A DNA stretch of 35,620 nt from an uncultured Acidimicrobiales bacterium (GTDB lineage Bacteria > Actinomycetota > Acidimicrobiia > Acidimicrobiales > SZUA-35): the NCBI GenBank assembly GCA_937922045.1, contig CAKZXA010000104.1, forward strand, positions 1 through 35,620. Direction: 5' to 3'. This document shows positions 15,901 to 23,040 of this stretch, piece after piece. The translations under genes and the position numbers were made by a program. Each line of letters opens with the position of its first letter. The stretch's first letter is position 1. A model generated the notes under the pieces. It had not been told where the DNA came from. It saw only the letters and a list, made by a program, of their open reading frames with translations, and made no database searches.

Positions 15901-16377
15901 GCCGCGGTAACGCCAGCCGTGGCCGAGGTGGTTGGTTATACCCGCTACGCTCTCGATGGTGGTGCAGAGGACGCCGGTCAGCTTCACATCGTTGACAAGG
16001 GTGGCGTTGCCACCGGCATACCGTCCCGGGTGGAAAAGGATCCGACCCTGCGTGGAACGAAGCGGCGGGTCGTGGTGGAGCGCGAGCCGTTCGTGACCGT
16101 CGGGACCGACGGTCGAGTCGTGCTCATCGTGCCCGAGGTCAAGGACGCCCAGACGACCGGCCTCACGCTGTGTCACCTGACCTTGCGCGACGACCTCGGG
16201 GCATCTGTTGCCCGCCAGGTCCTCCAGGGCTATCGCAACCGTTATCGCCAGCTTGTCGATGTCATCACCGAACGAGAGCCGACCTTCCGAGAAGACATCC
16301 TGGCCGAGGTTCCGACCGTTGACCTGTTGACCGCGCCTATCACCGTGGTGGCGTCACGCTGGCAGCAAGACATCTAG
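12937..16377 (+). CDS. glmS: Oversized glutamine-fructose-6-phosphate aminotransferase (GlmS-like)
   Basis: Makes glucosamine-6-phosphate from fructose-6-phosphate and glutamine. Start ATG 12937 gives MCGIV, exposing the nucleophile Cys2. The protein has 1146 residues; ordinary GlmS has about 610. Glutaminase residues are kept: HTRWAS (H260, R262, W263), NAHP, LNGDVDN and TDAKVI. An insert of roughly 140 residues, rich in Ala and charged helices, separates the first strand from LEVRGRDSAG (about 163-172). The isomerase half has HFLLKEISESP (about 463), SQSGTTTDTNRT (about 584) and EMSVASTKAFYSQ. E730 and H746 keep the 16-residue spacing of E. coli E488/H504. AKTVTVG (K948) resembles the GlmS tail but lies about 100 residues late, and a roughly 198-residue extension of unknown kind follows. 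Probably active. Confidence 0.9.
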   Translation: MCGIVAIVRRRTQRGLPDAAALRAEMDRVAGSFPDSSNPALARELAAAAEALGKVDLMLRGEAGVAVLVADRSFATGVSDSLALLGHRIADIEAYLDAKGDAVPGLEEVNRAMVELKDAVWAIERDRLRAATEVIALGGNDVAGARLAALYSTQQALSNLDRLEVRGRDSAGLHILVRNHGLDLASDHVKTLLAGRSDDNLFLDQAVRVENGHLGFVYKAAAEIGELGDNTASMRKAITTDQLLHIALAADTAEATVLAHTRWASVGIISEPNAHPVNSIEVDRDPGPYVTAVLNGDVDNFADLIASDGLCFPAEITTDAKVIPALISRGLESGLDIDEAVRSSVATFEGSVAIGVSTALQPADLHLALRGSGQGVYIGLAEDAFVIASEPYGVVEDCDLYLRMDGETPSDPDNPTGSQGQLIALRGALAGEAAGVVRYSYDGTELAVSTDEWKAPSVTTRDIDRGDSPHFLLKEISESPTSFRKTLRGRLVEVVDGAGNSQLDVKLSADNLPDGVVKRLESGSISRIRVIGQGTAAVAGQAIAASIDDALEGSDVVVEAITATELSGFNLDDDMSSNLVVAVSQSGTTTDTNRTVDLCRSRGAAVVAIVNRRGSDLADKADGVLYTSDGRDVEMSVASTKAFYSQIAAGFLLADSLSQHIPDVTIDERSRQEILAGLRDLPSAMSDTVNKRDVIGQAAAKHAPSRRYWAIVGNGTNFIAAKELRIKLSELCYKSIACDVTEDKKHIDLSSEPMILVCAAGLTGSNADDVAKEVAIFRAHKAAPIVIATEGEHRFSAALDVIAVPEVHGRLAFVLSTIVGHLFGYEAALAIDASARPLREARGVIESYVGQTEDDWFERFNGDLEPYAARFFDGLRAGSYNGHLEASTAVRLSALLRFALGSVPIEAYQREFGKVGTPGVVVDDLAIALTSGIEELTRPVDAIKHQAKTVTVGISRADESLLQGELIKSVLATGCPRDRLSYRTLRTLAAVTPAVAEVVGYTRYALDGGAEDAGQLHIVDKGGVATGIPSRVEKDPTLRGTKRRVVVEREPFVTVGTDGRVVLIVPEVKDAQTTGLTLCHLTLRDDLGASVARQVLQGYRNRYRQLVDVITEREPTFREDILAEVPTVDLLTAPITVVASRWQQDI

Positions 16378-16453
16378 TTGGCTGGAGCCGAGCGTCTTGT
16401 CGCCCGATGTCCCGATCGATACTGAAGCCCTTGAAGGACTGAAGGGCCGATTC

Positions 16454-16837
16454 GTGGTTGCTGTCGGCACCGACCTGGTCGATATCGACCGGATCCGCGA
16501 TGTCATCGCTCGGCGGCCAACCTTCGTCGACCGTGTCTTCACCCCGAACGAGAAGGCCTATTGTGTTGCCCGCAACGACCCGGCCGAGCGTTTCGCCGCT
16601 CGGTTTGGGGCCAAGGAAGCGGTGCTCAAGGCGCTCGGTGTCGGACTGGGGGGAGCCGACTTCGCCGACATTGAGGTGGTACGGCTCGACTCGGGTAAGC
16701 CTGAACTTCAGCTGCGAGGTCGAGCCGCAGCACTGGCCGACGAGCTGGGTATTGGATCATGGCTCATCACCATCTCGCATTCAACCCATGTCGCCCATGT
16801 CTTTGTAGCTGGGCTTGCGCCCGGTGAGGTGCACTGA
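16454..16837 (+). CDS. acpS: Holo-[acyl-carrier-protein] synthase
   Basis: Transfers 4'-phosphopantetheine from CoA to acyl carrier protein. I chose GTG 16454: GAAGGG lies 7 nt upstream and the product, 127 residues starting MVAVGTDLVDIDRI, has the family length and N-terminus. TTG 16397 is a possible alternative and would add 19 residues. The metal-binding Asp is in GTDLVDIDR and the second motif is ERFAARFGAKEAVLKALG. C-terminal ISHSTHVAHVFVAG also fits. The order glmS-acpS-nnr is common in actinobacteria. The TGA overlaps the next ATG. Confidence 0.93.
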   Translation: MVAVGTDLVDIDRIRDVIARRPTFVDRVFTPNEKAYCVARNDPAERFAARFGAKEAVLKALGVGLGGADFADIEVVRLDSGKPELQLRGRAAALADELGIGSWLITISHSTHVAHVFVAGLAPGEVH

Positions 16838-17433
16838 TGGGATTCTTGAGTCCCGATCTGAGTGCTGCAATGGACCGCCTTTGGGCCTGGTACGACGACT
16901 ATGGCCTGCTGACCGATCTCCCGTCAGACGCCGTGCTGGTTCGATCTAACGACGAACAACGGCTCTGCACCCCTCGCCTTGCCGAGCTCCTGCTCGCAGG
17001 CGATGAGCCGGTGGAGATCGGCTTCGCAATCGTTGAGGTGCTCAAAGAGGTTGCCGCCAACTCGCCCGCCGATCGTCGCGACGTTATGACCCTATTCGAC
17101 GCCTGGTGGCTGTGGACGTTGCGACTGAACAGGTTCGAGAACCAAACGATCTATAGCCCCGACGTGGTCTTGTCGATGCTGGCCAGGGTCGACGCGCCAA
17201 TGCGTCGATGGCTCGACCAGTGGCTCGACGAACTCGACGGCATCGGTGTACAGCATCTGGCCGACACCATCCTCGAGGGTTTACGGGGCGAGCACTGGAA
17301 GGCCAGTGCTGACGAGGCCGGGCAGGTTCTGGCGTGGGCTCGCAGCGAAACAGTGCTCAACGGAATCACCTTGATCGGCGGGGTGCACCTGGATCCTGAG
17401 ATCCGAGGTCTGCTCCTGGATCGACTCATCTAG
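16837..17433 (+). CDS. Conserved-position protein of unknown function
   Basis: I do not recognise this 198-residue family. It is acidic, Leu/Trp-rich and appears all-helical (LWAWYDDYGLLTDLP, FDAWWLWTLRLNRFENQ, RRWLDQWLDELDG), with no signal peptide, membrane span or evident catalytic motif. One Cys only (QRLCTP). It begins in the TGATG overlap with acpS and is followed by nnr within a few bases, so it is co-transcribed with them. Codon use resembles its neighbours. Any role in cofactor or wall metabolism is guilt by association only. Confidence 0.8.
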   Translation: MGFLSPDLSAAMDRLWAWYDDYGLLTDLPSDAVLVRSNDEQRLCTPRLAELLLAGDEPVEIGFAIVEVLKEVAANSPADRRDVMTLFDAWWLWTLRLNRFENQTIYSPDVVLSMLARVDAPMRRWLDQWLDELDGIGVQHLADTILEGLRGEHWKASADEAGQVLAWARSETVLNGITLIGGVHLDPEIRGLLLDRLI

Positions 17434-17445
17434 GGCTTGGTGGCT

Positions 17446-18831
17446 ATGCAGCCCGTTGTCACACCTCGGGAAATGAACCAGATCGATGCTGATGCGCTGG
17501 CGTCAACCGAGGAGCTCATCGAACGGGCAGGATGGGCTGTGGCCCGAGCCGCTCTGGCGGTGTTCGCCGAGCGAGATGATGGACGAGGTGCCTACGGTCG
17601 GCGTGCGCTCGTGCTGGTGGGCGTCGGCAACAACGGGGCCGACGGCGTGAGCGCGGCCCGGTTCCTCCGGCGGCGAGGGGTCGACTGTCGGGTCGTCAAT
17701 GTGTTCGACCAGCCTGACCAGATGGCGACGATTGGTGACGCTGATTTTGATCTGATCATCGATGCTTGCCTTGGAACCGGATTGAGTCGTCGATTCGATG
17801 CGCTCTCGGGGTTCGATGCGGGATCGACGCCGGTGCTTGCCGTCGACATCCCGTCGGGGGTCGACGGTGTAACCGGCCAATTGAACGGCAGCGTGGTGAA
17901 GGCCCACTCGACCATCACCTTCGGTGCCTTGAAGCCCGGAATGCTGTTGGAACCTGGCGCCACCATGTGCGGCCGGATCGAGGTGGCTGACATAGGCCTC
18001 GACTGCGGCCGGGCTTCGATACACCATTTGAGCCTTGATGACGTGCTCGCCTTGTGGCCGAAGCGCCCTGTCGAAAGCCACAAGTGGATGCATTCGGTTG
18101 CCGTGATCGGTGGCCGTCCATCCATGATCGGGGCTGTCTCGCTCACCGCCCGCGCCGCCATGCGGGCGGGCGCAAGCGCTGTGGGCTTGGCCGTGCCCGG
18201 GCTCGATCTATCGGTGAGGTATGTTCCGCCGGTCGAAGCCATTCAGCTCCAAGCGCGGCCCGGCTGGTCACGACTCCTCGACCTCGACCGCTACACCTGC
18301 GCCGTCGTCGGCCCGGGCCTCACGGTGAACCCCGACATGGGTTTGGAACTGGCCGACTATGTGCGGTATCGAGATCTCGTGACCGTGTTCGATGCGGGCG
18401 CGCTGCGACTCTTGTCCGCCGAGCTGCCTTTGCGTGCTCACGATGATCGTTGGTCGGTGCTCACCCCTCATGACGGTGAGTATGCGTCACTGTTCGGTTC
18501 GCTTCCAGGTCAGGATCGGATCGAGGCAGCAAGAGCTGGAGCTCGGGCCGCTGGAGCGATCCTACTGCTCAAAGGTCCGACGACGGTGGTGGCCAACCCC
18601 AATGGGGATGTCCTCGTTTCCACGGCTGGCGACCAACGGTTGGGGACGGCGGGCTCGGGCGATGTGTTGGCCGGAACCATCGCCGCGGGGATAGCGGGCG
18701 GCCTCGACAGCTTCATCGCCGCAGGGATCGGTGCGGAACTCCATGGCCAAGCCGCTCGCCGTGGCTACGAGACCGGCCTGCTGGCTGGTGATCTGTGCGA
18801 GCTGCTCCCGGAGGTTCTACGCGGTATTTGA
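17446..18831 (+). CDS. nnr: Bifunctional NAD(P)HX epimerase / ADP-dependent dehydratase
   Basis: Repairs hydrated NADH and NADPH. 461 residues from ATG 17446, preceded by AGGG; TTG 17437 and GTG 17440 are also possible. The N-terminal YjeF_N epimerase domain (about 1-205) has VGVGNNGADGVSAARFL, DACLGTG and VDIPSGVDGVTG. The C-terminal ribokinase-like dehydratase domain (about 215-455) has GGRPSMIGAVSLTARAAMRAG, VVGPGL, LTPHDGEYASLFG and GTAGSGDVLAGTIAAGIAGG, the ATP/ADP site. Last gene of the acpS group. It converges on the DUF1295 gene, and the two coding ends overlap by 15 bp. Confidence 0.95.
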   Translation: MQPVVTPREMNQIDADALASTEELIERAGWAVARAALAVFAERDDGRGAYGRRALVLVGVGNNGADGVSAARFLRRRGVDCRVVNVFDQPDQMATIGDADFDLIIDACLGTGLSRRFDALSGFDAGSTPVLAVDIPSGVDGVTGQLNGSVVKAHSTITFGALKPGMLLEPGATMCGRIEVADIGLDCGRASIHHLSLDDVLALWPKRPVESHKWMHSVAVIGGRPSMIGAVSLTARAAMRAGASAVGLAVPGLDLSVRYVPPVEAIQLQARPGWSRLLDLDRYTCAVVGPGLTVNPDMGLELADYVRYRDLVTVFDAGALRLLSAELPLRAHDDRWSVLTPHDGEYASLFGSLPGQDRIEAARAGARAAGAILLLKGPTTVVANPNGDVLVSTAGDQRLGTAGSGDVLAGTIAAGIAGGLDSFIAAGIGAELHGQAARRGYETGLLAGDLCELLPEVLRGI

Positions 18832-19608
18832 GGCGCGAGGCGGGCGCGGGAAGAAGCCGCTTGTGCGAGCAACGTACTCGTCGTAGCCGGGCCGTCGTTT
18901 GCGCATGGCCCGTTCCAGCAGAGCCTTGCCCGACACCCTGACCAAGAAGATGTTCATCACCGTTGGCCCGATGAGGGCTGCAATCCCGGCCCATCCTGCG
19001 GCCAATCCAACCAGACCAAGCCCCCACCACACACAGGCATCGCCGAAGTAGTTGGGGTGACGGGTCCACGACCACAGGCCTTGGTCCATGATCTTGCCCT
19101 CGTTGGCCGGATCTGCCTTAAACCGTGCCATTTGAAGGTCGCCGATCGATTCGAATCCAAAGCCGACGAGCCATATGAGCGCGCCGATGATCGCCAGTGG
19201 GCCGAGGCCGCGTGGCACGCCGGGGGCGTGCACGATCTGGACTGGGAGCGACACGATCCACATGATCACTCCCTGGAGTCCGAACACGGTCACCAGCGAC
19301 TTCAACCAGAACAGATCACCTTGACGGCGTCGCATCGACTGGTAGCGAAAGTCCTCACCGTGGCCCAGGTTACGTTTGGCTAGATAGCCGGCGAGGCGAA
19401 GTCCCCAGATCGTTGTGAGGATCACCGATAGCCATTGCAGAGCGCCAGGGTCGTTGTCGACAAGCAGGCAGGCCCAGGCGACAACAACAAAACCGAAGCC
19501 CCAGGCGATGTCGACGATCGACGCGTCGCGGACGATCACGCTAGTCAACCAAACGATGATCATCAAGGCGACGATGGCGCCCGCTGCAGTCAACAGGAAT
19601 GTACCCAT
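18817..19608 (-). CDS. DUF1295 membrane protein (steroid-reductase/methyltransferase-like fold)
   Basis: A 263-residue protein with about six or seven hydrophobic segments and the DUF1295 signature near the C-terminal half, GLWSWTRHPNYFGDACVWWGLGL, followed by GKALLERAMRKRRPGYDEYVARTSGFFP. The family is related to 3-oxo-5-alpha-steroid 4-dehydrogenases and isoprenylcysteine methyltransferases; the substrate is unknown. Start ATG 19608 places the first membrane span directly after MGTFLLTAAGA; a longer in-frame extension would run inside the acyltransferase gene. The gap to the upstream acyltransferase stop is 4 nt, so they form an operon, hinting at a lipid role. Confidence 0.88.
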   Translation of the reverse strand: MGTFLLTAAGAIVALMIIVWLTSVIVRDASIVDIAWGFGFVVVAWACLLVDNDPGALQWLSVILTTIWGLRLAGYLAKRNLGHGEDFRYQSMRRRQGDLFWLKSLVTVFGLQGVIMWIVSLPVQIVHAPGVPRGLGPLAIIGALIWLVGFGFESIGDLQMARFKADPANEGKIMDQGLWSWTRHPNYFGDACVWWGLGLVGLAAGWAGIAALIGPTVMNIFLVRVSGKALLERAMRKRRPGYDEYVARTSGFFPRPPRASNTA

Positions 19609-19612
19609 GTGT

Positions 19613-20608
19613 CTACGCTCGCTCTCTTCGTAGTCGGTGTTGCTCGACGACCCAGTGTTCCATGTGGCGCCACTGATCGTTAAGCCAAACGATGCGTTCT
19701 TCTTCGCCTGCCGGCAGGTCCGCTCGCCGAATCGTCCATGTTTGGAGTTGCACCGGATGCGGGAGCGGGGTCCTCTTTCGAATGCCGGATACTTCAGCCA
19801 CACCCTCAAGACCGATGTGGGCGATGAAGACGACGTCGGCCTCTGGCATTGCGTCGAGCAGGGCTAGAAGGCCAGCCGGTTTGGGTGGCAGCAGCACGTC
19901 GAGCTCGAGTGCTAGGCCGAGAGCTTCGCTTGGTCCTTTGGCCGCGAGCGAGGAGCGGATCCGCTCCCTTGTCTCGTCTGTTGCGTATGTGCCCTCGGGA
20001 AAGATCACCGTGGCCGAGCGGGGCAGGGCCTGATGGCCGAGATCGGTGATCGCTTCAAGCTCGCGTTGTCGGCTGTCGCCGCGGCGCACGAAATGATTGC
20101 CGAGTCGGCGACCATAGATGCCGAGCGCAGGGTCGAGCCCGAGCTCGGCCTTGAGCAGGTAGTGGACAGGTCGTTTGAGGTGGTTGGTCATCCAGTACGC
20201 GGGTATTACCGCGTCGGCCGCACTGGCATGTCGAGACACGATGATGAACTGATTCTCGGGCAGATCGATCTCGGGCCATTCGATGGAGATGCCGAGAATG
20301 CGATCCGCGGCATCGAGTAGGTTGCCGATCCACCAACACTGCATGCGATCGTGGGCGGGCCGGTCACCGCGGCGGCCGGTCAGGGTGAGCTGAGCGGCCC
20401 GCGCCATGGCAATCCATTCGAAGGTCAGGTAGACCACGGTGAAGATGCCGATGCGGAGCGTTGGCAACCGAAATCGCCGCGTGAGCAGGTCGGCCGCTAC
20501 GACCAAGGGCGCCCAGAGCGGAGAACTGGCCACGACCACCGGCAGCGCCGCGAGGGTGGCCAGCACACCCGCGGCAGTGCCTCGACGTGTACCTGCAAGT
20601 GCCTTCAT
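19613..20608 (-). CDS. PlsC-family 1-acylglycerol-3-phosphate acyltransferase-like protein
   Basis: Membrane acyltransferase of 331 residues, probably acting in phospholipid synthesis. N-terminal hydrophobic spans at about 11-40 and 52-72. The catalytic H-x4-D motif is SRHASAADAV (H127, D132), and the substrate motif FPEGT lies at 203-207. A GRRLGNHFVRRGD segment between them corresponds to the family's third block. GGGGAGG lies about 12 nt before the ATG. It has its own promoter candidate right after the terminator of the upstream gene. Acyl donor and exact acceptor cannot be told. Confidence 0.9.
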   Translation of the reverse strand: MKALAGTRRGTAAGVLATLAALPVVVASSPLWAPLVVAADLLTRRFRLPTLRIGIFTVVYLTFEWIAMARAAQLTLTGRRGDRPAHDRMQCWWIGNLLDAADRILGISIEWPEIDLPENQFIIVSRHASAADAVIPAYWMTNHLKRPVHYLLKAELGLDPALGIYGRRLGNHFVRRGDSRQRELEAITDLGHQALPRSATVIFPEGTYATDETRERIRSSLAAKGPSEALGLALELDVLLPPKPAGLLALLDAMPEADVVFIAHIGLEGVAEVSGIRKRTPLPHPVQLQTWTIRRADLPAGEEERIVWLNDQWRHMEHWVVEQHRLRRERA

Positions 20609-20634
20609 AGAGCTTGTGACCTCCCCGAGGTCCC

Positions 20635-20663
20635 AACATATCCAGCCTTGTCTCCCCCTCCAA
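20635..20663 (-). promoter_or_regulatory. Putative promoter of the acyltransferase-DUF1295 operon
   Basis: On the minus strand TTGGAG (20658-20663), a 17-bp spacer, then TATGTT (20635-20640). The transcript would start near 20628, leaving a short leader with the ribosome binding site. It begins six bases beyond the upstream terminator stem. Confidence 0.45.
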
Positions 20664-20702
20664 AACCACGAGCGGCCTGCAGGATAACCTGCAGGCCGCT
20701 CG
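20661..20702 (-). terminator. Terminator of the LVIVD/PA-domain gene
   Basis: Perfect 15-bp stem (20669-20683 with 20688-20702) and a 4-nt loop, 37 nt after the stop codon. On the minus strand it is followed by TGGTTTTGG, so the U-tract is short. The stem is very stable and the placement is right. Confidence 0.7.
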
Positions 20703-20738
20703 CCTAAATCTCAGCGATTAGTTCGCCGGATGTGATTG

Positions 20739-22793
20739 TTAGTCGTTGCCACCATCACAGTAGAACGGGCCTTCAACGGCGCCCTGATCTTCACAACCGA
20801 AGGTGAAGACCCAGAGACCGGTGTTGCGGTCCGAACCGAGGATGATCTGCTGCTCAACGCCGTCGATCTCGACGGTGTCGACGTGGACGCCCCAGAAGTT
20901 CGAGCCGTCCTCAGCGATGAATCGACCTACCTCATGCACGTTCCATGAGTAGCTTCCTTCACCGTTGGAGTTGTTATGGAAGTGACCAGGTCGATACTCA
21001 AGGGCACGCATGCCCAGCGAGTACCACGACACGAACATGCGAGGACCTTCATCGAAGGTCGGAACGACGTCCTGGGTTGTCGGATCAACCTCGACATTGT
21101 GCATGGTAAGGTCGCCGCGCTCCAATGGATCGACACCTTCGGGCGGCGCTTCCAACGTTTCGGCCGGTGCGTAGTACCCGATCTCACCAAGCTGACCAAT
21201 GTCGACGGTTGGATCCGGTCCTGGGCTCTGGCCCGGGACGGTGAGGGTGCTGCCCGTGTTGTTCAGAACACGGAGGTAGCCCCAGCCGTTGAAGGTGAGA
21301 TTGCCAGCGCCGCTGACCGAACCGCCGGCCTTCATGGTTTCGCCGGTGCTGAAGCCAACGAAGACCGATGGAATCCCGGTCGCTACATCATCACGAGCTG
21401 CCATGGTGAGCAGAGCGTCGCCGCGAGCGGCATCGTTGGCCACGATGGCGCCTGCATAACCCTGAGCCTCAGCTGCGTCAACCTTGTCCTGGAAGAAGCA
21501 GGAGCCTCGCTGAACAAGGGCGATCTGGCCGTCGGCGGTTGCCGCCGGAATCTCACCAGCGGTACAGCCTTCGCCGCCGGTCCAGATGACGTCACCGGTG
21601 AAACCGTCGGCTACCGACGGACCGAAGTCGGCAGGGCCAGCATCGTAGGTGGTGCCCTCGAAGGTCACGCCGAAGGTCGTCGGGTCGAAGTCTTCGTCAC
21701 CGGCAAAGATGTAGTCGCCGTTACCGCCGAATACCGCAGCGTGACCATTGCCCTCGTAGGGGCGGCCCAGCGGATCGGTTTCGGGGTAGGTGGAATCACC
21801 GAGGAAGACAGGGTTGGCCGGATCGGTCACGTCGAGGGTGACGAACCCGGCATCCCAGTAGGAGACGACTGCAATGTCGCGCCCGTCGATGTTCTCAACC
21901 CAGACATCATGGTTGAACAGGCCAGCAGAGGAGCCGGTCTCCAGCTGATCGAGGTTCAGACCCTGCGGAACCCAGTCGAGTGCACCGGTGAGGACGAGAG
22001 CCTCAGGGTTGGCCGGGTCGGTAATGTCGACGATGAAGGTGTCGAAGAAGTCGAACGTGTCAGCCACACCGATGAGGTAGGTGTTGCCATCAGCACTCGT
22101 CCACGGGAAGGTATTGTGCACACCACCGAAGTCGAGGAAGCTCTTTTCAAGCGGCTTGACTCGCTCAGGGTTGGTTACGTCCCAAAGCGAGATGCCGCCT
22201 CGGCCGTGCTGTGAAGCAGCGCCTGGACCCTTCTTGCCGATCTCGTCCTTGTTGCCATTGGTGTTCGCCCGGCCACAGTCGATCTGGTCCGGCTCACCAT
22301 CGCCATCGCGATCCTTCTTGATGATCGGGCACGCCTTGTTGATGTTCAGATCAGAGACAGCGCCACCGTTGATACCGGCGCCACAGGGCTCTTCGGTCGT
22401 GATGAGCACGGTTCGATCGCCGACGGTGATTGTCTTCACGTCGTTGACGCGGGTGTCGGGCGGCGACTTGATTTCAGCCACCGTGGCACCTGTGGTGTCG
22501 GGATAGTTGGCGATAGCAGCGGCCAGATCGACCACGAAGACACCCGACGATGAGCATTCAGGGTCTTGGAAGGTGCCGATGTAGGCGTAACCATCTTGTG
22601 ACCACACGTCGGTGTATTTGCCGTCGGTGATGCCTTCGAGGACATCTCGACCGATGACCTCGAAACCATAGTTCACGTTGCTGGCTACGTGCCCGTCGTT
22701 GTCGCTCTCATGAGCGGACGCCGGAACAATCAGAACTGCCAGGACTGCAAGAGCGCCGAGGATCGCGGGAATCCATCGTCGGGAGGATCTCAT
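20739..22793 (-). CDS. Secreted LVIVD-repeat protein with a PA domain
   Basis: Exported 684-residue protein. The signal peptide covers residues 1-27, cleaved after ASA. LVIVD-type beta-propeller repeats are visible (GISLWDVTNPERVKPL, TFIVDITDPANPEAL, GFVTLDVTDPANPVFLGD). DRDGDGEPD at about 160-170 looks like a thrombospondin-3-like calcium loop. A protease-associated domain follows in the middle (GQIALVQRGSCFFQDKVDAAEAQGYAGAIVAND). The C-terminal part returns to propeller-like sequence and ends with a Cys pair. No catalytic motif was seen. Cell-surface binding or scaffolding is likely; the function is unknown. GGAG precedes the ATG. The gene has its own promoter and terminator. Confidence 0.88.
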   Translation of the reverse strand: MRSSRRWIPAILGALAVLAVLIVPASAHESDNDGHVASNVNYGFEVIGRDVLEGITDGKYTDVWSQDGYAYIGTFQDPECSSSGVFVVDLAAAIANYPDTTGATVAEIKSPPDTRVNDVKTITVGDRTVLITTEEPCGAGINGGAVSDLNINKACPIIKKDRDGDGEPDQIDCGRANTNGNKDEIGKKGPGAASQHGRGGISLWDVTNPERVKPLEKSFLDFGGVHNTFPWTSADGNTYLIGVADTFDFFDTFIVDITDPANPEALVLTGALDWVPQGLNLDQLETGSSAGLFNHDVWVENIDGRDIAVVSYWDAGFVTLDVTDPANPVFLGDSTYPETDPLGRPYEGNGHAAVFGGNGDYIFAGDEDFDPTTFGVTFEGTTYDAGPADFGPSVADGFTGDVIWTGGEGCTAGEIPAATADGQIALVQRGSCFFQDKVDAAEAQGYAGAIVANDAARGDALLTMAARDDVATGIPSVFVGFSTGETMKAGGSVSGAGNLTFNGWGYLRVLNNTGSTLTVPGQSPGPDPTVDIGQLGEIGYYAPAETLEAPPEGVDPLERGDLTMHNVEVDPTTQDVVPTFDEGPRMFVSWYSLGMRALEYRPGHFHNNSNGEGSYSWNVHEVGRFIAEDGSNFWGVHVDTVEIDGVEQQIILGSDRNTGLWVFTFGCEDQGAVEGPFYCDGGND

Positions 22794-22901
22794 ATGTGTA
22801 TCTCCACATCTGTAGCGTGATTAAGTTTTTGTGCGAGACGATCGCGAAAGGGAAGCCAGGGGCCAACACCAACGAAACCAACCGTCACAGCACCGAGTCC
22901 A

Positions 22902-22931
22902 ACAATAGGTCGATTACCTACCAATGTTCAA
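22902..22931 (-). promoter_or_regulatory. Promoter of the LVIVD/PA-domain gene
   Basis: On the minus strand TTGAAC (22926-22931), an 18-bp spacer, then TATTGT (22902-22907), close to consensus. The predicted leader is about 100 nt. The 17-bp tandem repeat at 22992-23025 lies about 60 bp upstream of the -35. Confidence 0.55.
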
Positions 22932-22991
22932 CAGTTGTGTTGAATCAGTTCTGTGGTGACTATTAGCGTTGACTCTCAATCTCCAAAGACG

Positions 22992-23025
22992 ATGATCAGA
23001 AAGAAGCAATGATCAGAGTGAAGCA
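22992..23025. repeat. 17-bp tandem direct repeat
   Basis: Two adjacent units, ATGATCAGAAAGAAGCA (22992-23008) and ATGATCAGAGTGAAGCA (23009-23025), identical at 15 of 17 positions. They lie between the end of pgeF and the promoter of the LVIVD gene. Each unit contains the palindrome TGATCA, so they could bind a regulator of the LVIVD gene or mark the pgeF 3' end. Confidence 0.6.
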
Positions 23026-23040
23026 TTGACCCTTGGTGTG

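Noticed and set aside
20976-22214. Long plus-strand open frame of 412 codons antisense to the LVIVD/PA gene
   Set aside because: It has no family features and mirrors a gene with a clear signal peptide, repeats, promoter and terminator. Long antisense frames are expected in GC-rich DNA.
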